From Tetranychus cinnabarinus (taxonomy: Eukaryota; Arthropoda; Arachnida; Trombidiformes; Tetranychidae), in the NCBI GenBank assembly GCA_022266195.1, contig WHVY01000003.1, forward strand, positions 8,866,001 through 8,930,000: a stretch of 64,000 nucleotides of DNA, in the 5' to 3' direction. Both the position numbers and the translations under genes were made by a program. The notes below the pieces were generated by a model that ran no database searches, was not told the origin of the DNA, and saw nothing but the letters and a program-made list of their open reading frames with translations. Numbering within the stretch: position 1 is the stretch's first letter; every line of letters starts with the position of its first letter. Shown here one piece after another: positions 1 to 11,297 of this stretch.

Positions 1-1020
1 TTAATATCTTTCTAAGTATAATCAATTATACTCTCAAGATGTTCACAACAACAAAGACAACCTTGCAATGAGCAATCCTTTGTATATAGCTCATTCAAGA
101 CTAAAGATGTAGGTGGAGGACTTGATCCTTAAGCGCCATCCTGTTCGGAGTAGAGTTGAGAAGAAACTGACAACTCAACAGCAAAAAACTCTCCTTTTAT
201 ACCTGATTGTTGCTGTCCTCAATTGTTAGTTTCACCTTTAAATGTTTATTTATAAATAATCAAACCAGTTTTATTTATTTTTATCGTTATAATTGATTTT
301 TTGACAGTTTAATCTACAATATTCTTTGTTTAAAAAGTTATTTTAATCAAAACTGAGCAATTAGCGGTTCAGCCCACTTTTTGTCTTCCAATATCTTCCA
401 TTTTCGAGTCATACTGGATACAAGGATTACAGTCTGATTTTAATAGTTTAATTGTTTTCATTTTTACATAATTTTTTTAATTTTTAAACGTGTAAAAACT
501 TGCTCTTGTTTGATTAAAAGCTAGTGTGACAACTAATTTGATAAACAAATCATCAGTTATAGTGTTTAAGTGTATTCACAATCTTTCCTATCTATAACAG
601 TGTTTACTTACTTGTTTATTTAGCTTATCCACGTCTCCACTATCTGCTTAGGCCCAACTATAGTGTTTAGTGATTAGCATTCTTAACATATTTTTTAAAA
701 TGTTTAATCTTTGACACAGTTAAATTAAAATGTACTTTTAAGGTATGTCTACTAGTGTTTATTGTTTTATCAATTGAAACTGTGACAATATGAGTGAGGA
801 GAGCGAGAGAGAGAAAGACAGAAGAAAAGAAAGGAAAGAAAGAGAAGGAAGAGAAAGAAAGTGAGAGTAAAAGTATTATCAACGCCACGAAGTGGAAATA
901 ATCAGGAAAAAGTTTTTTGCGCGAATCAATTGGTGATGATTGGTGTTACAATAGTTGATCTTTTTTGTAACTTGTTTTGTTGATGTTGATGGTTGTGATT
1001 AGAGAAGGAAAAACTTATGT
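1..1020. other. Intergenic region downstream of striatin
   Basis: No convincing gene. The first ~115 bases hold an open frame on + (about 17–115) ending in TAG that could be the last exon of a gene entering from the left (see findings), but it is too short to rely on. From about 790 to 866 the + strand is an almost pure purine tract made of GAGA/GAAA runs. The rest is AT-rich sequence, presumably including the 3' UTR of striatin on the minus strand. Confidence 0.5.
786..870. repeat. Polypurine (GA-rich) low-complexity tract
   Basis: Nearly uninterrupted A/G on the + strand, built from GAGA, GAAA and GGAA units. It produces a spurious hydrophobic open frame on the minus strand. It lies just 3' of striatin, so it may be transcribed as a polypyrimidine stretch in the 3' UTR. 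Confidence 0.7.
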
Positions 1021-3987
1021 TCATATAAAAACTTTGGCCAAGGCATCTGCACCGGCGCTGGCGAAGAAAGGTTTAGAAGGGTGAAAGGTAACATCAAATA
1101 TTGCCTCGTCAAACTTTTTTCTATGTGAGGTTATTTCTTGTACACAAGTTCTAGAATCAAAGTTCCACAGTCTGACGCTACAATCATGACTACCACTGAG
1201 TAAGTGGAGCCCATTTGGATCACAGGCAACACTGGTCACCTCATCGAGGTGAGCCACCATCTCATGTATACACTCTCCACTATTTAGATCCCAAAATTTA
1301 ATTTTATGATTTTCATGAGCGCTGACCACTACTGGCATAGTTGGATGAACATCTATAGAGTTAGCTCGAGCTAAGTCAGCTGATTTAAGTGTCACTAAGG
1401 GTTGATTGAAGGTGCTTGACTCTACATCGTAAATGTGTATGGAACCATCGGTGAAAGAAGAAACCAGAAGAGAATAAGATGAAGTTGAACTACAGCTATG
1501 AGGAAGCATACTGGCGAGACTTGTTGGTCTTAAATCGGCTTCTGTATAAAAAACAATTAAAGAGAAAAAATAAAAATGTAATTATTGAATAAATAAAGCC
1601 AATTGAGATTTGCATACCTTGCCATGTGAAAGTTTTAACACATTGATTAGTGCTAATATTCCAGATCTTAATTGTAGAGTCCGCACTAGCAGAGCATAAA
1701 AGAGAATCACTTTCACTGCTCGTTGGTAATGAACATAAAGACCATATAGCATCATGATGACCTTCCAGGCTGCCTTGATAAAGGGAAGGGTCGAATGAAT
1801 CGTAGGGATCAATATTGGCTATATTTGAAGGTATAGTCCAAATGAAGAGTTCTCCGTTTTGAGACCCAGAGTATATTGTGTTTTTGATAAGAGTCAAAGA
1901 AAGTACCTTGGAATCATGACCACGGTAAGTGTAAACTGGATCTAAATCAAAAGTGGTATACCCTTGTGTTGCTTGTTGTTTACCTTTATTGGAGGGTGGT
2001 TGAGTTTTGTTGAGGTTCCACAATTTAAGTGTTTCATCTTCTGAACAAGTGACTAACAAAGGTTCGCTTGAGTGAAATCGAAGACAACGGACACAATCAA
2101 AATGGCTTTTAAGAATATAACGTGGATTCCATGTCTTCCTAAATTCGCTATTTAATGAATTTTGAAGACCATCAGTACCAACACTGGTACCATTAACATC
2201 TAGAGATTCCTCACTTAAAGCTGCTAGATCACCTAATTCGACAACATCTTTAGATGCTCCTGACCGCCAGCAGTTCATATCACCTTCTTTTTGAGACCCA
2301 TTACCGAGAAAGTCAAATTCGGCTAAAACTTCTTCAGTTTCTAAATCCATATTATGTGTTCGATTTTCAGGTTCGATGCCATCATCTTCATCCTCTTCGG
2401 CATCCTCAGAGTCTTCATTCATTTGATCATAATTGCGATTACTATGCTTCCTTGACTGATTATCCAAAAATTCAAAAGTTGCCAAAACACTTGCTTCTGC
2501 GTCAGAAACGACAGCCATGGCAGGAGATTGCTGTTGTTCTAATCTTCGTATATCAACACCCATAACTTGTTTACCTTTACCTCCACCATCTTCTTGACAG
2601 GAATTATTATTTAGTCCCAACAAACTACGAACCCTAGATGATCTAACATCAATAATTGAATCTGTGTAACCAATTTCTTGTAAATACTGCCTTAATAATT
2701 GTCTACCGTGTTTCCAATTGACACCATCGGCATCAGCTTCCAGTACTGAATCACAATTTGCACCCCCACCACCAGAAGTATCACCATCTGCGGTATCATT
2801 ATTACCAGTTCCTTTACTTTCATCTGAAAAATTATCTAATGTAGGAGCATCTACACCATATTTAAGCTTATGATATTTAGCTCTTTCCTGTCTTAGACAG
2901 TACTCTAACATTTTAATCCTTCGGACAAGATCAGCTTTGAGGTTCTCCTGGCCTTTTCTTTCACCTTGAAGTAAAGAAATAGTTGCCTTAAGCTCAGTCC
3001 TTTCAATGTGCCATTGTTGTCTTTCAAGTTCGAATCGCTGCCATTCACTTTGCAGATAATGTAAAATACAAGGAATTGTGTAAGTCTGAGGTTGTGGTTG
3101 TCCCGGATTCGTTTGGTTGTTTCCAGAGTTATTAACGTTATTATTACTATTGTTATTATTAATATTTGATGAATCTCCGGAGTTAGCTTTCGATTCAAGC
3201 TTGAATCACCAATGAAAATTTTAAACATGATGGGAATCAATCAAACGTCATGGAAAACAAATAGCGAGTAATTGCAAATGATCCAATAGATTCCACAAGA
3301 ATGATGAGCGCCAGTTGAGAAGTAGGAGCAAAACGGTGCAAGACAGTGAAATTGTCCAATTTAAAGTTGACCAGCCATTGCAATCATTTCATGAAAGGAA
3401 AAAAAGATAAAGAATGATTAGAAACATAGTAATAAACAGATGCATAATAAGGGATAAATGTCAAGATGAAATAGCTATGATACAAAGGTTGGGTCAGTGC
3501 CTGCTTATATAAATGTCAACTCTTCAGCTGTATGTTTTTAAATTAATAAAAGTCTTGGATGCTCATTTCTTCATTTAATTTGTCAATCTCAATTCATGTT
3601 ATCTCTAATTCCCTTTCATGACAAATATTTTGGTAATAATGTATCATTAGATGTCCTAAACGCAGAATTGAAACTTGGTTGAGATTCTTCACAGGGTAAT
3701 GCTGGGGAAATTGTTTCCAATTCAGGGTAATGAGACATTTTCTGTGAGAGTAATGAATGAAAAGATTGTTCTAATCAATGCCATAAAAATGATTACAGCT
3801 AGAATGTAGTTTTTTTATTATAAAAATCAATTGCTTCCAAATTTAACTAAGCATAGACATGAAGTAATGATGATGAAGTGAATATAGATAGAGAGGAGAT
3901 TGACACTAACAGAAAGAAAGAATAGGAACAAAGATAAAGAAGAGAATGCAGATTAATCTGACTTACCATTAAAGAACCGGAGCTCAT
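1021..3987 (-). CDS. Cka: Striatin (Cka), regulatory subunit of STRIPAK/PP2A
   Basis: Striatins scaffold PP2A in the STRIPAK complex, controlling Hippo, JNK and Ras–MAPK signalling. Exons (minus): 3987–3967, 3199–1618, 1541–1021; phases join cleanly to about 707 aa. Visible in order: an Asn-rich N-terminus; the caveolin-binding/coiled-coil block starting YTIPCILHYLQSEW (about residues 47–60) and running through LVRRIKMLEYCLRQERAKYH; the acidic calmodulin-binding-like segment with ETEEVLAEFDFLGN; then WD40 repeats from about residue 370 to the family-typical end SAGADALAKVF. Exon 2 has an in-frame TGA just upstream and no ATG, so an upstream exon is required. The proposed exon 1 (MSSGSLM, donor GTAAGT) is phase 0, as is the acceptor at 3200–3201, but this exon is an inverted copy of the one in the neighbouring Smr gene. 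The gene body is very secure; exon 1 is moderately secure. Confidence 0.93.
3200..3966 (-). other. Intron 1 of striatin
   Basis: A 767-base intron between the proposed MSSGSLM exon and the main striatin exon. Its 5' ~115 bases are homologous to the start of intron 1 of the divergent Smr gene (the inverted duplication). The remainder shows no open frame or recognisable element. The acceptor is TTCAAG at 3205–3200, a slightly weak 3' splice site; an alternative AG nine bases downstream would be out of phase. Confidence 0.55.
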
Positions 3988-4060
3988 TATATGGTCACTT
4001 TGATTGGATAGTATGCCTTGAATATAACCAATTATAATTAAAAGTTTACTAATTCAAAAT
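3848..4060 (-). repeat. Inverted duplication, left arm (striatin first exon and promoter-proximal DNA)
   Basis: Read on the minus strand, this segment aligns with + strand 4711–4937 along its whole length. A core of 51 bases (3960–4010) is identical to 4761–4811, covering a CCAAT-containing leader, the ATG, all seven codons and the GTAAGTC donor. Outside the core the arms differ by substitutions and small indels. Homology stops on both sides at a CTTAG/CTTTAG sequence that looks like a 3' splice site. Confidence 0.9.
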
Positions 4061-4783
4061 TTTTTTTGTTGATACAACACAATTAAATCTACAGGGTTAG
4101 TAGAAGGCAAAAAAAGAAAGGGACATAGAAAGAGCCAACATAATAATTCAACAAGCCTGCTTTGCATTGGTTTTGTGTTGCTCAGTAAATGGTGATCCAG
4201 AGAATCGATAGATGTCCCTACGAGAAGCAAATAAAAGCACTAAATTGCACACTTTTATCATTAAATAGTCAGGATTACCTGGAAAGATCTGGTTACTGGT
4301 AACCGGTTACATTATTTTAAGGATAATAAGCAAGACTGGTTATTTTGACAACAGGTTAAAATGAAAAAGAGAGTCCACAGATTCTGGTTACAGTAACTAT
4401 TACACTTTTTAAACGAAAAGCTCATTGAAAAAAAGGTAAAAAGAAGGATTGGACTACGATAGATGGCAGTAAAAGTCTTGACTGTTCATTGTTAGCTGTT
4501 AAGGCCATCGACTCATTACGCCATTTATCCTTAAACCTGCAAATGTAAGATTCATTGGAAGGAAGAATGGCTGGCTTACACGAATGGCTTATAGTGAACT
4601 GGCTTCAGACAAAATATTCCTTTTCTTTTCTCTTTCTGTGGCTCTTTCTTTTTTTTTAGTCTGATCTAACCGTGAATGTGGAGACTAATTGTGGTTAAAT
4701 CAAGAGTAAACATTTGAATTAGTGAACTTTTAATTATTATTGGTTGTATTTAAAAGACATTATCCAATCAAAGTGACCATATA
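3988..4783. promoter_or_regulatory. Divergent intergenic/promoter region between striatin and Smr
   Basis: About 800 bases separate the two proposed start codons, each flanked by one arm of the inverted duplication. Both ATGs are preceded at about 20 bases by the same TATCCAATCAAAGTG sequence, which contains a CCAAT box in sense orientation for both genes. The unique central part (about 4061–4710) carries one ATAGATGGCAGT motif at 4459–4470 and several GGTTAC/GGTAACC repeats near 4290–4390. I infer a bidirectional promoter; no transcription start site is visible directly. Confidence 0.6.
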
Positions 4784-4937
4784 ATGAGCTCCGGTTCTTT
4801 AATGGTAAGTCTTATTATTTCTGCATTCTCTTCTTTATCTTTGTTCCTATTCTTCTCCCTCTCTGTTAGTGTCAATCTCCTTCTCTTCTATCTCTCATCT
4901 ATATTTACTTCATCATCATTCTTATTTTATACTTTAG
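4711..4937 (+). repeat. Inverted duplication, right arm (Smr first exon and promoter-proximal DNA)
   Basis: Mirror copy of 3848–4060. It contains the predicted Smr first exon 4784–4804 and the first ~130 bases of its intron 1. See the left-arm entry for the identical core. Confidence 0.9.
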
Positions 4938-7900
4938 ATTATTTTAAATCAAAAGAAAGCACATTTTCTCATTAAATGGAGAAAAATATCATTAATCTAT
5001 CTCATTAACTGTATTAAATTTCAATCTATTAAATCCATTCACTTTAATTCTTCTCACAGAAAACGTCTTATTACCCTGGAGTGGAAGCAATTTCACCAGC
5101 ATTACCTAGTGAAGAATCTCAACCAGATTACAGTTCAACATTTAGGACGTCTAAAGATGAATTATTACAAAATATTGATAAAATTGATCGTGAGATATCA
5201 CAAACAGAGACTCAAATTTCCGAGTTAAAAGAGAGAAAGAAGCAGCTCGAGTTGAAAGCTGTATCCAGGGATTCGGTCAAAGATGTTCGTGAAAATGTGG
5301 ATAATTCATCTGAGACTCGGCAGCTAAGCATTGCTCAACACATATATTCCGAGAATAGGAAGAAAGCTCGAGAATCACATGCAACTTTGTATAAACTTGG
5401 TCCAAAATTTGATCTGCCTCTTTATAATCAACCCTCCGATTCACCAGTTTATCACAAAAACATAGAAAAATTCAAAACTTTCAAACCAAGATTGATTAAA
5501 TATTTCAAGAGACGCCATGAAGAAAGAAAAGCAAGGGAGAAATATCTTCTGGAAACATATGATAGATTAATGTCCGAATGGCTTAAAAAGCTTGAGAAAA
5601 GTGAATGTAATCCAAGTAAAAAAGCCAAAGATAACAAGACTAGAGAATTTTTCGAAAAACAATTCCCAGAATTGCGAAAACAAAGAGAAGATCGTGAAAG
5701 ACTGTCAAGAGCCGGACAAAGAATAAGGAGCGATGCTGACTTGGAAGAGATAATGGATGGTCTTCAAGAACAGGAATTAGAAGATCGTAAAATGAGAAGT
5801 TGCGCAGTAATTCCACCAATAATACAAGATGATAAAACTAGGAGATATAAATTTATTAATTCAAATGGTTTAGTTGAAAACCCTGTAGAAGAGTATAAAG
5901 AATTACAGTTAATTAATGTTTGGCTGGATCATGAGAAGGAGATATTCAGAGAAAAATTTCTGCAACACCCGAAAAATTTTGGTCTGATTGCGAGTTATTT
6001 AGAGAGAAAAACAGTACCAGATTGCGTCCATTATTATTATCTCTCCAAAAAAAGAGAAAATTATAAACAACTATTGAGAAAACAAGTTAAGAAGAGAACA
6101 AGAGCGCTTGTTAAACAACAACAGCAACAACAAGCCCAACAGCAAGCTCAACAGGCATCTCAACAACAATCAGATGCTAAAGGGCAAGCCGATGAATCTT
6201 CTCAAGCTGCATCCGGGACAGAAGCTAATAGTGAATCTTCTCAGAATGTCGTAGTTCAGAACGATGTTGATTCTAATTATTCATTAACTTCTAAAGGTGA
6301 ATCTAAGGATTTACCTAACTCTGGGAATCAGCCCGATAACTCTTCTGCCGTTTCTTTGCCTTTACCCGGTGTTACCTCCAGTAGTGGAACTAAAGGGCTC
6401 AATGACTGCAATGGAAAAAGAGATCTTAGTAACAAAAGACATCAAGGCAATGCTGATGATATTAGTGACAATGAGGAGAACAAGTGTGATGGACTAGTTA
6501 TTAAATGCTGTGTTTGTGAAGATGTTATACCTCCTAATAGCAAATGTTCATCTATAACTAAGTCAAATTATCACCTTTATGGTATTAATTTAGACGAGAT
6601 TAAAGGAGAATTAAAAGTCTGCCTGAATTGTCGTTTCAAGCATGTACGGAAAGAGTGTCCTATTCAATCATGTAAAACTGCAAAGCGAAAGGTTAAGCGT
6701 TTAAAACTTCTACCGCAACAATGGTTTGATCTGCCGAATGATTTAAAACAATCTATTGCCAAAGAAATGAACATTCCGCCTGATATACGTAAATGTTGTA
6801 CTCGCTGTGTAATACGCATTTCTAGAAGAATTGGAGCCATCTCGCCCTTATTAACTTATACTCGGAAATCTTTCACTAATGAATATCATGATTGGAAGGA
6901 CGAAGAGATAAATAAACTAAAAGATGGACTTTCTACGAAGGGTAAAAACTGGGGCGAAATATCTACTATTGTGGGATCAAAGGATGCTGATCAGTGCAAA
7001 GAATTTTATTTCAATTACAAGTACAAATTAAATTTGAACCAATCTATTGATAGCTACTGGAGTAAGATCGGCGATTCAAAGCCTCAAGCGAGTGACTCAG
7101 AGGATTATTGGAAAGATAATAGTGAAGATGATAGTGAGGCAACATCAAGTGCTGATGAAGGAGTAGAAAAATCAAACAATGATACAATTAACACATCTAG
7201 CCCGCCAACTAAGATCTCATCTGGTGAAACTGTACCAACAACAACTACTACAAATACCTGTAATCAATACAATGCTGCAGTAACTACTTCACAGACGATT
7301 CCTGTAACAAGTGAAAGTGTGACGATAACCACAAAACCGAGAAATTCTTCTTCAACTAGTGGAGATGGAAGTGATTTGAGTAGCTTCCCTGAAAACAAAT
7401 TAGGTGACCTCAGAGCGATAAGTACTTCACAAGGTAGTCTTAAGAGTGATTATGATAGTAGTGCTACGGTCAGTGCAGATGAAGGACGAGGTAATGGTGA
7501 TGATGACATGAGAAGCTCTCCACCTTCGTCCAAATTACCACAAAGAGCAAACTCGGTTATGCCTGCCTTTCCTTCTTCAAATCATGTCATCCTTCCTAGT
7601 ACTGATCGAGCTGTGAGACCAGCTAGTCATGATCCAGCTTTTACACTGGAACCCGCTTTATCTCATTCTAGCCGACCCATGGAAGGACTTGTTGCACAAC
7701 AACGTTATCGTGCACCTCCATTTCTTATTCATCATGATGCTAACTCCATAAGACCTCCAACATCTAACCCTATACCTTTGCTTAAAATTAAAACTGAAAA
7801 TGTACTCGGACCACCACCTGCAAGTTTCCCAGAAGAAAAGCCCCGCTTTGTTAGTGATATAATTCATCGGGTCATTGAAACTAGTTTTCGTTCACCCATG

Positions 7901-10900
7901 TCTTCGGGTAAACCATTGACTTTGCCACTCGTACCAGAAGCTAACCACTCTCTTACTGGATCTTACAACTCCAGTGGTCCAAGTGGCCAAGGCATGCCAC
8001 CTCAATCTGGCAGAGAAAGCCATCCAATGTTAATAAATAATTCACCTGTTCCAATTTATCCTCCTGAAATTAAAAAAGAAATACCTTCCGAGCCTTGCAA
8101 GTTTGGTGCTAACATCAAACCATCAACATCAAATGAGATTCGTGTTCCTCGATTTAATCCTCATCCATACATTAAACCCGAAGGACTTGCTATGATGGCA
8201 TCGTATCCACCTACATATCCTACAAGCGTTGTGTTCCAACATCCCCCTTCAAGTGATCACGACAATGAGATTCAAGATCTCAGTAAGAAGACGCGCAAAT
8301 TAGAAGAGCCTTACTCTCAAAGCAATCTACCTCCTCCTAAAAGAGAAAGATTTGACTCTCCTCCCAATATACGCGGAAATGAGTTTAAAAATTCTCCTGT
8401 GCCTCATGATCACATGACTCCAACTCCTCCACCCGCTCATTCCAATCAATTAAAGAGGACGCCTATTCCTGACTTACCTGTTTCTAATTTATCATCTTCT
8501 GAAAACGTACCCATGAGTAACAGACCTATTGAATCATCTAGGGCAGAAGAAAGTGGTTTCATGTTTAGCGACAGACCCGGTTTCAGCTCTATGATGGTTT
8601 ATGGACCAAGTGGCTCACCTTTACTTAGACCTGCAATAAGAACGCCAACTAACAAACCTCCTCTCTCTTCTGCATCTCCTGTGATTCATACTCCTCCTCC
8701 TCCTTTGATTGCATCCAGCAAAAGTTATCCAATGTCAAGTGGAGTGCAATTATCCCCTCAGCCTTCCTACCGAGATAAAGTTATCCCGCCGCAAATGGTC
8801 TCTGCTTCGGGCTCAATCACTCAAGGAACGCCGATTATCATGGCTCAGCATGGGCAAATGCATTCAAATCAATATAATCAGAATCGTTACGAAGGGTTGT
8901 TCCGACAACTTACACCTACTTATCCAAAAGACTCTGGTTCTATAACTTTAGGTACACCGGTTCCTCAAGATAACTCTAAACGTAAGAATGAGCTTCCTAT
9001 GCGACATGATGGTCTAGGTAAACCATATGGACCTGGTGTTTATGACACTGGTCCTATGGATCCTTATTATCGACGGATGCCAGGGTCAAACATGCCTTAT
9101 CAACCTCAAAATCAGCCACAATACCATGGGTCACCTATTAATTTTCCTCCTAATGAGGGGCACATGAAACCTAAATTCCAAGTTGAATCTCAATCAAGTA
9201 TCAATCAAATTATGATTGATTTTAATACATCAAAACAAATGCAACCTCGTCAAAATCCATCAGCTGATGTTAAAGAGCCACATTCCATATCTTCATTGTT
9301 AATGAGATCAGCAGACTCAAATCCTCATATGTCCCCACAAGGGAGAGTACCTTCATCAATGTATCCCTTCGCTCCTCCGGCCAATATCGCTAATATTGTT
9401 GCTGCCAGTGGAGTGCAATCTCAAGTTATTATGGGAAATAACGATCCCAGATATCCCAATCCTTCATCTGTGGCCCCTCGATTGATGCACTCCAATCCTT
9501 CTAGATCAAGTCCAACACCAGAGCATTGGATTTCTAAAGCAGGTCCAACGCCTGGTTACCCTATTGTGACGATGGTAAGTTACCTTTTAAATATATCTTT
9601 TCTCACCTACAAAACCTTGCTCACACTATTTTTGTTGTTTTCAGGCAAAACGTCAAAATGTAATTCAACAGTACAATGCTCCTGGTTGCAAACAATCGGT
9701 TATTCAAAGTGTAAAATCTAACTCACCGCGTGATGTCGGAATGAGACAAGAACCGTGGCCGTCACCGAGATTCATGAGTTCATCACCAGGTTATTCCACA
9801 TCACATGACGCTTTTCAAACACTTGTTGATGCTGCAGTGGCGCAAAAAAGTCTTGCGATACCACCCACAAGAGAAGATCAACAGCGCATGGGAATAATGA
9901 ATTTAGCTAGAAGTGTACGTCAATCTAAGTCACCCTCGAATGAGAGACAATCCAATGATTCTATCGAAAAAACTTTACATGATATGCATCAAAGATCAAG
10001 ACCTATTCAAGATATGGGCAATTTGAGGTTTGGAATGGATGATAGACTGAGATTACTTGAAGCAGATAAACGATGTTTAATGCCTAGCAACGATCCTCAA
10101 CAACAACCAGGTAGAAGTAGTGTTAACCGTTCCGAAGAAGATAAATCTATGGATAATAAATACTTACCTTGTTCATCCGAGTCTTTAAGTCCCCAGACTA
10201 GTCATAGACTCCCTTTCACGAAAGAGTCGTTCGAGAAAGAGTTGAGACACCAGGACTCTAGATTACAAGATTCCTATGGACGTAAATCTGCAGAGTCAGC
10301 GGAGTTGCAAAATAATCAATCTAAAAATCTTTCCAGAGCTCAATTAGTTGAATTAGGGGATATCGAGGCTTCAAGAATATTTTCCCAGTCTTTCCAAAAA
10401 GATGAAAATCCTCGAAATCATTCTAAAGGAGAGATTACCGCAGCTAATATAATCGATGCTATTATTACCCATCAAATTAATCAATCGGGTGAAGAAGGAC
10501 CTGGAAAGGAATCTCAACAATCGCCTAATTCAGCAGAGAATAAGACAAGTGAAGTGAGACCGGCCGTTTCAACATCGGCAAATGAAAATGCTGTTAGTTA
10601 TTCAATGAATGAACAAAATAAGCAACAAGAGAGAGAAGAAAACCTTTCTAAATCTTTTGATAATCGAACCAGTTTCGATCAGAATCAACAACAGCCTCAA
10701 CAAATGCCTATTAATCAAATTGAAAAAGACGATCCAGCATCCAACCAAAACTTTAGGGATCATATTGCGACAATAATTTCTAAAAGCTTTTCAAACAATT
10801 CAAAAGTCACACCAATTGCTCAACCAGTTACAATCATACCTTGCTCACAAGAAAATAATCCTTCCCAAGTACAACCTCTTCTTCAAATTCCTGTTAGCTC

Positions 10901-11297
10901 TTTAATTCAAACATCAAATAGAACAACTGTCTCAATTTCAAGACCAAACTCTAGACCCGGTGACTCAACTAATACCTGTGTATCATCTGAGGCAACATCA
11001 CATTCGGAGAATCCTCATTCAGATTGGAAACTAAGGAAAGCTTTGCAGCAACAAACAAAGATTGATAATGAAAATGCTCAAACGTCGCTTAGTAGTAGCA
11101 GCAATAATTTGACCCCAACTACAACCACTGCAGCTACAACGACCAACAGTTCGAGTAGTAATATCGATGAAAATCAATCCAAAGAAACACCACGTGCCGA
11201 AAGTCCTTACCGTTCTGCTAACTGGATGAGTAATTACAATTTTGAACCGATTTCACCTCCAAGTCCGGCGGCAAGTGATGACAATGATGATAAATGA
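4784..11297 (+). CDS. Smr: Nuclear receptor co-repressor N-CoR/SMRT homologue (Smrter)
   Basis: Scaffold that links unliganded nuclear receptors to HDAC3-type complexes to repress transcription. Exons: 4784–4804, 5060–9574, 9645–11297, all phase 0, about 2062 aa. Seen in order: the N-CoR N-terminal homology and coiled coil (NIDKIDREISQTETQ, LPLYNQPSD, KTREFFEKQFPE); SANT1 at about 293–345 (HPKNFGLIASYLERK); a polyQ run near 360; a Cys-rich block at about 488–588 (CCVCEDV, CLNC, CPIQSC, CCTRC) that I recall from insect Smrter; SANT2 at about 618–665 (GKNWGEISTIVGSK); a long Pro/Ser-rich region with repeated GSITQGTP/GSITLGTP; and two C-terminal CoRNR-type motifs, NIIDAIITHQI (about 1780) and DHIATIISKSF (about 1884). 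The frame is open upstream to a TAA at 5045 without ATG, so exon 1 (MSSGSLM) is needed. The tail ends with FEPISPPSP, as in vertebrate co-repressors. Confidence 0.95.

Noticed and set aside
667..888. 73-codon minus frame rich in Phe/Ser/Leu
   Set aside because: It is the translation of the polypurine tract; no family signal or gene context.
4784..4975. 63-codon + frame starting MSSGSLM and running on
   Set aside because: Only the first seven codons are exon; the rest is intron 1 of Smr, shown by the GTAAGT donor and the phase-matched acceptor at 5058–5059.
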